DNA from: CBDHFQ01 sp965262565
Lineage (GTDB): Bacteria; Bacteroidota; Bacteroidia; J057
Length of the DNA: 64,000 bases
Reading direction: 5' to 3'
NCBI GenBank assembly: GCA_965262565.1
Contig: CBDHFQ010000020.1
Location: 1-64,000 of the forward strand
Position numbers and translations under genes: made by a program. The notes beneath the pieces were generated by a model. That model was not told the origin of the DNA and did not search any database. It worked only from the letters and a program-made list of their open reading frames with translations. This document shows positions 36,209-44,181 of the stretch, one piece after another. Position 1 is the stretch's first letter. Every line of letters starts with the position of its first letter.

Positions 36209-37155
36209 TTGAAGATAAAAAGTTTATCTCTGCTTATAATTATGCCTATATAGATGAATCGACTAAAAAAGAGATCAGGCGTAAATTATTAAAGGCCGTG
36301 GCCATTCCCGGATATCAGGTACCGTATTCATCTCCTGAGATGCCTATTTCAAGAGGGTGGGGAACAGGAGGATTACATATTACGCTTGCACTCATTGGGA
36401 AAAGCGACGTTTTCAAAATCATAGATCAGGGGAGCGATGCCAGTGTAAATGCCTGTAATTTGAGAGATTTTGTACATAAATGTACTGCTTGTGCGACCAC
36501 ATTTGATACGGCTGAAGCAACGATCATTCAAACCCGACATAGAATTACAGAAGAAAAGCTGAGAACAGATCAGATTATGGTTTTTCAGGTACCACAACCT
36601 GAGCCTCTCCGTAGAGTGGAAAGATATGAAATGCGTACCCGTCAAATGCATGCGGAAGCTGATTATGCAAAAATGTGGGTGGCGCTGTATGAAGCTTATG
36701 TGCGATATGGGGCAATTATGAGAGGGGCTGGTTATCCGGTAATGGTCCATCGTCGTTTTGTGATGGCACCTTCTCCTATTCCTCGATGGGACGTTCCTAA
36801 TCTTCATATGTCAGATAACCTATACTTGTTTGGAGCAGGAAGAGAAAAGCGATTGTACGCTGTTCCACCTTATACGGAAGTGAAGCCGCTTGAATTCGAA
36901 GATGTTAAATTTGATATAGAAGATTTTACAGAAAAATTGTGCGAATTAACAGCTTACGGGCCTGCTTTTATGGATGAATTGTATAAAGATGATGGTGGTA
37001 GAAGTTATGTGATCAATGACAGCAACTTCCTGGATAAAATGAAGGAGGAAATGAGAGCTTTCATTACACAATTTAGTAATCCCTATATCGAAAAGAGGAA
37101 AAAACAATTAATAGATAAAAATAACGGAATCAAAACCATATCATCTCATGAATAA
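36205..37155 (+). CDS. phnJ: C-P lyase radical subunit PhnJ with relocated cysteines
   Basis: PhnJ cleaves the C-P bond of 5-phosphoribosyl-phosphonate using SAM and a [4Fe-4S] cluster. The protein is unmistakable: 'AVAIPGYQVP' with G36 (E. coli Gly32, glycyl radical), 'GWGTGGLHIT', 'IIQTRHRI', 'PSPIPRWD' and 'LFGAGREKRLYAVPP'. In E. coli, Cys241, Cys244 and Cys266 hold the cluster and Cys272 forms the thiyl radical. Here the gapless equivalents are C246, T249, N271 and D277, so three of four are gone. C84, C93 and C96 (NACNLRDFVHKCTAC) occupy places that are valines in E. coli. The frame is intact. The C-terminus is about 30 residues longer than usual. It may be inactive, or may use a new cluster site. 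Confidence 0.95.
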   Translation: MIEDKKFISAYNYAYIDESTKKEIRRKLLKAVAIPGYQVPYSSPEMPISRGWGTGGLHITLALIGKSDVFKIIDQGSDASVNACNLRDFVHKCTACATTFDTAEATIIQTRHRITEEKLRTDQIMVFQVPQPEPLRRVERYEMRTRQMHAEADYAKMWVALYEAYVRYGAIMRGAGYPVMVHRRFVMAPSPIPRWDVPNLHMSDNLYLFGAGREKRLYAVPPYTEVKPLEFEDVKFDIEDFTEKLCELTAYGPAFMDELYKDDGGRSYVINDSNFLDKMKEEMRAFITQFSNPYIEKRKKQLIDKNNGIKTISSHE

Positions 37156-37993
37156 TCAGGAAAACTGGGTGCTTCGTGTTAAGGGATTAACCAAGATTTA
37201 TGGTGAGCCTGATGAGCAGACACTTAAACTTACCGGACCTGAGTTTCATTCGAATATTTGTCCAAATACAGAGAGTATTGTTGCATGTGCAGGCATTGAA
37301 TTTGATTTGTATCCCGGGGAGGTGCTGGGTATTGTAGGAGAAAGTGGATCTGGTAAAAGTACAGTCGTTCAGTTGTTGTATTTCGATAATGAACCTACCG
37401 GGGGGGAAGCCTATATTCACCAAATCGATCAGGGGCAAACTAACATATTTGAAGTATCTAATCAGAGAAAACGATATTTTCGGAATCACCTCATGGGAAT
37501 GGTGTATCAAAATCCCAGAGATGGGCTAAATTTTCAATTTTCTTCTGGAGGAAATATTGCTGAAAAATTAATCCGAGCAAATCAATTGCATGTGGGAAGA
37601 ATTAGACATAGAGCAAGTTATCTGTTGGATAAAACAGAAGTACCTGTAGCCAGAATGGATGATATGCCAGCATCTTTTAGTGGGGGTATGCAGCAAAGAG
37701 TTCAGATTTCTAAAGCCATAGCGAACAATCCTCCCTTATTGTTTCTGGATGAGGTTACTACAGGACTGGATGTTTCCGTTCAGGCGAAAGTATTGGATCT
37801 TATTCGAAAATTACAGCATGAGCTGGGAATAGCGATGATTGTCGTTTCTCATGATTTATCTGTCATCAGGATGCTCACAGATAGGACATTGGTCATGAAG
37901 AACGGTCGTATTGTTGAAAGAGGCTTGACAGATCAAATATTACAAGACCCTCAGCATGCATACACACAGTTATTGGTAAGTTCGCTTCTGTGA
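37148..37993 (+). CDS. phnK: C-P lyase ATP-binding subunit PhnK
   Basis: An ABC-type ATPase that binds the PhnGHIJ core rather than a transporter. Walker A 'GESGSGKST', Q-loop 'MVYQNPRDGLNF', signature 'SFSGGMQQRVQ', Walker B 'LLFLDEVTTGLDVS' (Glu after LD) and H-loop 'VVSHD' are all present. At 281 residues it is longer than E. coli PhnK. An insertion at about 18-48 with C37 and C47 replaces the first loop; in some other PhnKs, as I recall them, this segment is a four-Cys zinc ribbon. Start overlaps phnJ by 8 bp. Confidence 0.93.
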   Translation: MNNQENWVLRVKGLTKIYGEPDEQTLKLTGPEFHSNICPNTESIVACAGIEFDLYPGEVLGIVGESGSGKSTVVQLLYFDNEPTGGEAYIHQIDQGQTNIFEVSNQRKRYFRNHLMGMVYQNPRDGLNFQFSSGGNIAEKLIRANQLHVGRIRHRASYLLDKTEVPVARMDDMPASFSGGMQQRVQISKAIANNPPLLFLDEVTTGLDVSVQAKVLDLIRKLQHELGIAMIVVSHDLSVIRMLTDRTLVMKNGRIVERGLTDQILQDPQHAYTQLLVSSLL

Positions 37994-38074
37994 TTTCTTA
38001 ACACTTCGATCACAAGATATTTGTATTGTAGTTAAAAGGGATTGATTATTTTGTTATATTAAAAAGTCGATTGA

Positions 38075-38806
38075 ATGAAAGATTTAGATGATGGTATATT
38101 ACTGAAGGTTAGAGAGCTTCAAAAAAAATTTCACATGCACATTTTGCATGATAAGCAAATTCATGCTTTAAACGGAGTCTCTTTTAACCTCCATAAAGGA
38201 GAAATAATTGGTCTTACAGGGATTTCAGGTTCGGGCAAATCGACATTGATGAAATGTCTTTACCGCACTTATCTCGCAAGCTCTGGAACCATCATGTTTC
38301 AATCTACTCGTTATGGCTGGCTGGATTTAGTGGCTGCCAGTGATCATAAAATCATCGACCTCAGGAGAAACGAAATCACCTATTGCTCTCAATTTTTACA
38401 GGTTATTCCCAGAGTACCAGCAGTAGAAGTAGTGGCTTCGAGTTGTGTTCGAAAAGCGGAAGATTGGCCTGAGGCGAAGGAACATGCCAGTCAATTATTA
38501 GCTGATTTAGGACTTCCCAGAGAACTGTGGGATGCATTTCCCACTACCTTTAGTGGAGGAGAACAGCAAAGGATCAACGTAGCCAGGGCTATCATCGCTA
38601 CTCCACGATTTTTATTGATTGACGAGCCTACGGCTTCTTTGGATCAGAAAACCAAGGATGTGGTCATCTCCAAGATTTTGGAGTTGAAAGATAAAGGAAC
38701 GTCTATTTTGTGTATTTCTCATGATGAATATACCTTGGATAATATGGTAGACAGGCGGTTGCATCTTAGCCAAGGACATTTATCTCAACAATTTTCAATG
38801 AATTAA
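38075..38806 (+). CDS. phnL: C-P lyase ATP-binding subunit PhnL
   Basis: The second ABC-type ATPase of C-P lyase, paired with PhnK in a dimer on the core complex. It has Walker A 'GISGSGKST', signature 'TFSGGEQQRIN', Walker B 'FLLIDEPTASLD' and H-loop 'ISHD'. The segment 'EITYCSQFLQVIPRVPAVEVV' is typical for PhnL. 243 residues is the usual length. An 81-bp gap separates it from phnK, with the same strand and no terminator. Confidence 0.93.
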   Translation: MKDLDDGILLKVRELQKKFHMHILHDKQIHALNGVSFNLHKGEIIGLTGISGSGKSTLMKCLYRTYLASSGTIMFQSTRYGWLDLVAASDHKIIDLRRNEITYCSQFLQVIPRVPAVEVVASSCVRKAEDWPEAKEHASQLLADLGLPRELWDAFPTTFSGGEQQRINVARAIIATPRFLLIDEPTASLDQKTKDVVISKILELKDKGTSILCISHDEYTLDNMVDRRLHLSQGHLSQQFSMN

Positions 38807-38829
38807 GAAGCAATATCTATTCTGTAAGC

Positions 38830-40050
38830 ATGAAACGTCATTTACTTTACAAGGCTCAGATTGTTCTTCCGGATCAAGTAATCCCAGACGGTTCTCTCCT
38901 TATCGAAAATGGTCAAATCAAAAAAATTTACGAGGGTAAACCTAATGAAAATATTCCCGGCCCCATTCAGTTTCTGGACTGTTATGGAATGATGATCTTA
39001 CCTGGAATTATTGATCTCCATACGGATGCGTTAGACCATGAAATCAGCCCCAGACCGGGAGCAAATTTTCCCGTAGAAATTGCTGTTAGGGAAATGGAGC
39101 GGAAAATGAGTGGATGTGGATTTACCACTGTTTATCATGCCATGCATTTAGGGTATAAAGAAGCAGAGTCTCAAAGCCAACTCCCAAGGGTACAGGTATT
39201 TGAAGAGGTTCATGAAGCCATCCACAACCACACCTTGATCCAGAATAAAATTCACTTGCGATTTGAAATTACTGGGGCCTATGCCTATGAAGAGTGCATG
39301 AATTTACTTGATAAAGGCCTAGTGGATTTACTTTCATTTATGGATCATACGCCTGGACAAGGACAGTTTGGCGAAGAACGTTTTATTGCTCATTTAAAAG
39401 AGAAGGGATTAACTGAAGAAGAAGCCATTCAAAAATTACATGCTCTCAGAAGTAGACCTAAAGCTTCATTGGATCAGTTAAAGGCACTAGCAGATAAGGC
39501 GAGAGAAAAAGATATTCCTATTGCTTCCCATGATGATGATAGTCCGGACAAAGTAGATATGTGGTATAACCTAGGCGTTAGAATATGTGAATTTCCTATA
39601 AACGAAGCTACAGCCAAGCACGCTACTAAAAAGGGAATGGCAGTGATCGGTGGTGCTGCAAATGTCCTGAGAGGGGGATCTCTGTCGGGAAATCTCGATA
39701 TCTTTTCTGCTGTTCACGATGGTTCCATTAATAGCCTTTGTTCCGATTATTATCCTCCTTCGATGATCCACAGCCTCATAAAACTGGTAGATGAAGGAGA
39801 TTTGAATTATCCTGAAGCTGCAAACCTGATTTCTTATCATCCTGCAAGAGCCGTGGGATTAGATCATGAAACCGGAAGCATACAAGTGGGAAAAAATGCA
39901 GATGTAATTATTCTTAAATGGATAGATGACATTCCCCTGATTGCTTTTACCCTTATCAAAGGACAAATCGTTTCTTCAGCAAGATTCCCAGAACTAGATC
40001 ATATGTTTTCTTATGTCAAGCAAAATCAAAGCTATCACCCGGGATCTTGA
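38830..40050 (+). CDS. phnM: Alpha-D-ribose 1-methylphosphonate 5-triphosphate diphosphatase PhnM
   Basis: An amidohydrolase-superfamily enzyme that removes pyrophosphate from the ribosyl-triphosphate phosphonate, producing the 5-phospho substrate of PhnJ. 406 residues. Metal-site motifs: 'GIIDLHTDALDHE' (about 58-70), 'ASHDDDSPDKV', 'GGAANVLRGGSLSGN' and 'LCSDYYPPSM'. The end fits the amidohydrolase C-terminal barrel ('GKNADVIILKW'). It starts 23 bp after phnL and is overlapped 38 bp by the next gene. Confidence 0.95.
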   Translation: MKRHLLYKAQIVLPDQVIPDGSLLIENGQIKKIYEGKPNENIPGPIQFLDCYGMMILPGIIDLHTDALDHEISPRPGANFPVEIAVREMERKMSGCGFTTVYHAMHLGYKEAESQSQLPRVQVFEEVHEAIHNHTLIQNKIHLRFEITGAYAYEECMNLLDKGLVDLLSFMDHTPGQGQFGEERFIAHLKEKGLTEEEAIQKLHALRSRPKASLDQLKALADKAREKDIPIASHDDDSPDKVDMWYNLGVRICEFPINEATAKHATKKGMAVIGGAANVLRGGSLSGNLDIFSAVHDGSINSLCSDYYPPSMIHSLIKLVDEGDLNYPEAANLISYHPARAVGLDHETGSIQVGKNADVIILKWIDDIPLIAFTLIKGQIVSSARFPELDHMFSYVKQNQSYHPGS

Positions 40051-40837
40051 TTATCAAGAATATCAAGAAAGACAATATCTGCATGTCAGTCCCGATCAAA
40101 TTCGTGAAGACAGTCAACGTATTGTCCCTACAGATCGATTTCAATTAAATGAACAAGGTTGGCAGCCAACGCCTTATAGAGGATATGCTTTATTATCGAT
40201 GGTGGAGGGGGCTGGCTCTAACAATTCCGTGTTTACCTATCTTACCCAACTCCAGGGGCGCCTGGCGAGTCGCCTGAACGCTTCTTCGATTTACTATATG
40301 CTTCCTCCTGATAGCTTTCACCAAACCATAGCGAATACGTTATCTGCTCATCGATTTCAAAAACATATCGTTGATAAAGGCTTAACTGAAAAATATCCTA
40401 TCTTTATTCAAGATGCTATAAAGTCGATGGACTCTTCTACTTCGGATTCCAGTATAAAGATGAAATTGATAGGATTAAGTATATTCAGAACGGCAATGGG
40501 GATATTAGGAGTTTTTGACCAACAATCTGATTATGAGCGTATACTGAAGTTTAGAAATAATATCTATTCTAATACGGAGTTGAATGAGCTAGATGTAAAA
40601 TGGACACGACCCTTCATCGGGCATATTACTTTCTCTTATATTGGCAGAAATTTAGGGGATAAAGAAAAAGGCCATTTGGTTAATACCTTGATAGAATTAA
40701 ATGAAGAAGTTACTACCAACATGCCTGTATTTGACATAGAAAAAGTAGAATTGAGGAATTATGAGCATTTAGCAAAGTTTAATTTTTACACAGGGGATCC
40801 AAGCTACTATTTTATAAAACATTCAGGTGATCGGTGA
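40013..40837 (+). CDS. 2H-phosphoesterase-like protein in the phn operon
   Basis: 274 residues with two H-x-T motifs, 'FHQTIA' (H103, T105) and 'GHITFSYI' (H204, T206). These are the signature of 2H phosphoesterases, which open cyclic phosphodiesters and 2',3'-cyclic ends. Its start overlaps phnM by 38 bp, so the two are co-translated. The C-P lyase reaction yields 5-phosphoribosyl 1,2-cyclic phosphate, normally opened by PhnP, which is missing here. Other phn operons contain 2H proteins of the DUF1045 type. I therefore infer that this protein replaces PhnP. The exact 2H subfamily is not certain. Confidence 0.78.
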   Translation: MSSKIKAITRDLDYQEYQERQYLHVSPDQIREDSQRIVPTDRFQLNEQGWQPTPYRGYALLSMVEGAGSNNSVFTYLTQLQGRLASRLNASSIYYMLPPDSFHQTIANTLSAHRFQKHIVDKGLTEKYPIFIQDAIKSMDSSTSDSSIKMKLIGLSIFRTAMGILGVFDQQSDYERILKFRNNIYSNTELNELDVKWTRPFIGHITFSYIGRNLGDKEKGHLVNTLIELNEEVTTNMPVFDIEKVELRNYEHLAKFNFYTGDPSYYFIKHSGDR

Positions 40838-40888
40838 ATTAAGAATTATCAATAACAATCAATTAACAGGGGTATAAAGTATGAAACT

Positions 40889-41548
40889 ATGTTACACAAA
40901 ATCGAAACATTTCCAGTTGTAGACCCATTGGCCAAAAAAAGAAAAAAAAAATTAAGTGATAGGCCCTACCTTCACGAAACTGCCAGAGTAAGAGATAGCG
41001 AAATAGGAGGTTGGACAGCTTTAGGTCCTTATACTACTATCTCAGAGTCAACTTTTGATGATTACAGTTATACAGCAGGTTATGTATCGATTATTTATTC
41101 AGATGTAGGAAAGTTTTGTTCTATTGCAAATAGTGTTAGAATCAACCCGGGAAATCATCCACAGTGGAGAGTAACTCAACATCATTGTACATATAGAAGA
41201 ATACAATATGGGTTTGACACAGAGGAAGATCTTGATTTCTTTCAGTGGAGAAGAGATGCCAGATGCAGGATAGGCCATGACGTTTGGATAGGCCATGGTG
41301 CAACGATCATGCCTGGGGTTCAGGTGGGAATTGGGGCAGTTATTGGAGCGGGTGCGGTAGTAACTAAAAATATTGGTGATTATGAGGTAGCTGTAGGGGT
41401 TCCGGCAAGAGTGATTAAAAAACGGTTTCCAGATGATGTAATAGAAAAGCTGTTATCTTCAGCATGGTGGGATTGGGACAGGCAAACGCTAGAAGAACGA
41501 TTTTATGACCTCATGGACCTTAATCTATTTTTGGATAAATATGCTTAA
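40889..41548 (+). CDS. Hexapeptide-repeat acyltransferase, phosphonate-operon type
   Basis: 219 residues of left-handed beta-helix (LbH) fold with repeats such as 'ARVRDSEIGGWTALGPYTTI' and 'IGHDVWIGHGATIMPGVQVG', plus the active-site His-containing loop 'NPGNHPQWRVTQHHC', as in xenobiotic/chloramphenicol acetyltransferases. A family of such transferases is known from phn operons (TIGR03308, as I recall it) and may acetylate aminophosphonates, a role like PhnO. It begins 51 bp after the 2H protein and is the last gene before the terminator. Confidence 0.85.
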   Translation: MLHKIETFPVVDPLAKKRKKKLSDRPYLHETARVRDSEIGGWTALGPYTTISESTFDDYSYTAGYVSIIYSDVGKFCSIANSVRINPGNHPQWRVTQHHCTYRRIQYGFDTEEDLDFFQWRRDARCRIGHDVWIGHGATIMPGVQVGIGAVIGAGAVVTKNIGDYEVAVGVPARVIKKRFPDDVIEKLLSSAWWDWDRQTLEERFYDLMDLNLFLDKYA

Positions 41549-41599
41549 TGGATTTATAGGCTGGTACTAATCTCCCAGAACAATACGATTAACATAAAG

Positions 41600-41642
41600 A
41601 CTGCTTTGTCAACACTCATTAAGTGCTTTCAAAGCAGTTTTT
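41600..41642 (+). terminator. Terminator of the phn operon
   Basis: ACTGCTTTG (41600-41608) pairs with CAAAGCAGT (41630-41638), with a smaller CACT/AGTG stem in the loop. TTTTT follows. It lies 52 bases past the hexapeptide acyltransferase and before the convergent minus-strand membrane gene, so it may serve both strands. Confidence 0.8.
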
Positions 41643-41672
41643 CTTTAGGGAAATGATAAAAGAAAGTTCTTA

Positions 41673-42014
41673 TCAGGTTGTAACCAGATTAAGAAATATA
41701 CCATTGATCAATGCGAGGATAGCTGCAAAAATAAAGGTCCATAAAAAGTTTTTAATCTTAAAACCTGGTATAAGTGCATCTACCAAAGCGATTGCAGCTG
41801 TACTGATAATCAAAGATGCAATGCTCAGGCTAGCCATGTTGAGCCTAACTCCGATGCTGTTCAAGATAAATTCAAGAGCACCATTCGCAATTCCGATTAA
41901 TACTCCGACCAATACAGCGGTTAAAAAGTTTTTTACCGTCACCTGAGGTAGCAAGTAAGCCAATAATATGATGACTCCTCCTGTTACAAGTGCGGAAATA
42001 ATGAATCCAAGCAT
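41673..42014 (-). CDS. Four-TM membrane protein, phage-holin family 4 type
   Basis: 113 residues made almost entirely of four hydrophobic helices separated by short polar turns ('LPQVTVKNFLTAVLVGVLIG' and a repeated 'IPGFKIKNFLWTFIFAAILA'). The internal duplication and length match the PF04020 family, labelled phage holin family 4 but chromosomal and widespread; its function is unknown. No other phage genes are near, so this is not evidence of a prophage. Confidence 0.75.
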   Translation of the reverse strand: MLGFIISALVTGGVIILLAYLLPQVTVKNFLTAVLVGVLIGIANGALEFILNSIGVRLNMASLSIASLIISTAAIALVDALIPGFKIKNFLWTFIFAAILALINGIFLNLVTT

Positions 42015-42250
42015 AGAAAGTGTGGATTTAGAGATGAAAGATGATTGAAATACTGATGAATGAATATAAGGAAGAATGCTAAAGAGGCAAAATATTTTGC
42101 ATGATCCTTAACAACAACTACTTCCTATTTTTGGATTAATTGGAAAAAAGTCGCCTCTGACTGGTTACGAATCCCATAGTTATCTCATTCATCTGTAAAA
42201 TCCAGTTGTTTAACCATTGTTTTTATGGGTTGGTCTTAAAAATTGAAGTT

Positions 42251-42907
42251 ATGAAAACTCCTCTTCCCAGTGTGCGTAGTACTATTATTAAATTTGAGTG
42301 TTGGAAAACTATGGATTTATACGAGATGAACCGTGATATGCAGGCCGATATGAATCGTCTCATTGGTTCTTGTATTGAAAGAGTGCGATATTACGAGCTG
42401 AATCAACCTGAAAGAGGATTCTCTATCGATAATCATCACCGTGTAGACTTTGCCATTGAATTTGAAACAAATACCTCGGAAATATTTTACCTGGCGTGGA
42501 ATAGCGAACGCTCTCATTTTTATCCAGGCTTAGGGACACTTCTGGAAGAATCGTATTTCGATAAGCAAGATCTTAAATGTTGGGATGTGAGTGATGATAA
42601 TGCCTATAAGACCATAATAGGGAAACCAGTCATGAGCATACAAGTGTTTTGGGACTGGATCAAAAATAGAGCCGGAAAGAAGTGTTATTTCCCAAGCGAT
42701 ATAGAGATAGAATTTGTTTCTGGAGAATCCATAGTTCTTGCCATCGGAGAATTTGGAAAAGATAAACAAGGGAAATCATATTTGGAAAATACCCCTGGAG
42801 GAGATATTTACATCATATTTGGAAAACAAACAGCTAAAAGTCTGCTAAGAGGTCGTTATACTGTTAACAGTATATATTTTCCCTTGACTCATGAGTCTGT
42901 AGCGTGA
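42251..42907 (+). CDS. Hypothetical protein
   Basis: The family is not recognised. From the ATG at 42251 it is 218 residues, mixed alpha/beta and soluble, without signal peptide or TM segment. Notable stretches are 'RVDFAIEFETNTSEIFYLAW' and 'FPSDIEIEFVSGESIVLAIG', which look like two related strand pairs. An upstream ATG at 42206 would add 15 residues of unlikely sequence. It converges with the arginase-fold gene. Confidence 0.6.
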   Translation: MKTPLPSVRSTIIKFECWKTMDLYEMNRDMQADMNRLIGSCIERVRYYELNQPERGFSIDNHHRVDFAIEFETNTSEIFYLAWNSERSHFYPGLGTLLEESYFDKQDLKCWDVSDDNAYKTIIGKPVMSIQVFWDWIKNRAGKKCYFPSDIEIEFVSGESIVLAIGEFGKDKQGKSYLENTPGGDIYIIFGKQTAKSLLRGRYTVNSIYFPLTHESVA

Positions 42908-42935
42908 AGTAATTACCTAAATTCATTCCGTTAAG

Positions 42936-44099
42936 CTATCCACCTAATTTATGAAAGATAGTCCACCATCTTTCAGGGATTAGGTCCTCTTTGGCATATA
43001 AATAATCCGACTCAGCACAAGGATATAAAAGAGGAGCATAGGTTGCGTTTTCCTGTTCTTCAATTTGCCCAGGACTTGGGATTTCCATCCACCACCTTCC
43101 GGTTTGAATGTGTTGGTAAAAAGTAAGTGAAGGAATACTCGCATGTAACTGAACTTTATAGGTTTGAAGATTGCTCCTATCAGGTGAGGGAAAATCTTCC
43201 TTTTTATTGTAGTATCCTTCTATAATGTACCAACAGATCATAGCTGATAAGTAAGTGGTAGGTTTATGTTGATCTTTTTCTATAAACATTCCCGAAATAC
43301 TAAAAGATGATAGTTGATATCCCAATCCAGCATATCTCGCCAATTGACAAATTTCCATCACAGAAAATCCTCCGGGAGTTGCTCTTTTTGCTGCAGGTGC
43401 TTCACTTTTGCGAACAGCAGACATATCAATGCTAAGCATATCCGCCATTCTTACATAAGGTTCCACCTCAGCTATTTGATTATATAAGTCTCCATACCTG
43501 ATAAGAAAATGATAATTATCCTTTAGAAGGTTTTTGTGGGATAGTTTTGTGATAAAAGACTGATAGCCCAGGTTAGTGAATTGATCCAAATGTCTCGGTT
43601 TATGAGCAAGAATGGCGGTGTGTAGATTATCCGGTTGGAGGTCACCTTTGATCTCATCCAGATCCAGCATGGAATCGACAGATACATATTGGACGGGGTG
43701 AGTAAAGGATTCATAGGCAATATATTGTGAATAAATAATATGGGAATGCGGACTGATAATCAGGCAAATTTTTTGAGCTGCAAGTAATTGCTGGAGACAT
43801 TCAGCCAAAGCTTCCAGCGTAGCTGTTTGGGTTTTTTGGGATTTGAAGTTCCCCAGATCAGCGATAGACATATATTCAATAGGCCTTGACAGTGTATAGA
43901 AGAGACTTCTCCATTGTTCTGCAAAAGAAAATGACTGTAGAGAGGAATTTCCTGAGAGCTCATCAGCAGTGGTGAGAATCGCAAAATCACACTGTTCCCA
44001 ATCCGGGAAGGTGTATCGATAGGCGTGAATATCTGCCCCAATACTTTCATGCGATGAATAAGATGTCTTTATTGTTGAAAAAAAATGTGCTAATTCCAT
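42936..44099 (-). CDS. Ureohydrolase (arginase)-fold protein with degenerate metal site
   Basis: 387 residues following the arginase/formiminoglutamase layout. Position 111-120 'ICLIISPHSH' takes the place of GGDH. 'VQYVSVDSMLDL' (D142, D146) takes the place of the Asp-Ala-His-x-Asp motif, with His changed to Met. 'MLSIDMSAVRKSEAPAAKRA' with 'TPGGFS' (D225) takes the place of Ser-x-Asp-x-Asp-x-x-Asp-Pro. Several manganese ligands are therefore missing or changed. Hydrolysis of guanidino compounds looks unlikely. Such degenerate arginase-like proteins occur in Bacteroidota. Function unknown. Confidence 0.7.
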   Translation of the reverse strand: MELAHFFSTIKTSYSSHESIGADIHAYRYTFPDWEQCDFAILTTADELSGNSSLQSFSFAEQWRSLFYTLSRPIEYMSIADLGNFKSQKTQTATLEALAECLQQLLAAQKICLIISPHSHIIYSQYIAYESFTHPVQYVSVDSMLDLDEIKGDLQPDNLHTAILAHKPRHLDQFTNLGYQSFITKLSHKNLLKDNYHFLIRYGDLYNQIAEVEPYVRMADMLSIDMSAVRKSEAPAAKRATPGGFSVMEICQLARYAGLGYQLSSFSISGMFIEKDQHKPTTYLSAMICWYIIEGYYNKKEDFPSPDRSNLQTYKVQLHASIPSLTFYQHIQTGRWWMEIPSPGQIEEQENATYAPLLYPCAESDYLYAKEDLIPERWWTIFHKLGG

Positions 44100-44181
44100 A
44101 AAAAATTCACGACAGCTATTATAATTGCAACGGACTAGTTAACGGTTACTAGCTGATAAAGCTGAAATATACAATAGATAA

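Noticed and set aside
41673..42014. Holin-like gene as a sign of prophage
   Set aside because: PF04020 proteins are common chromosomal membrane proteins in Bacteroidota, and no lysin, capsid, integrase or att-like repeat is nearby.
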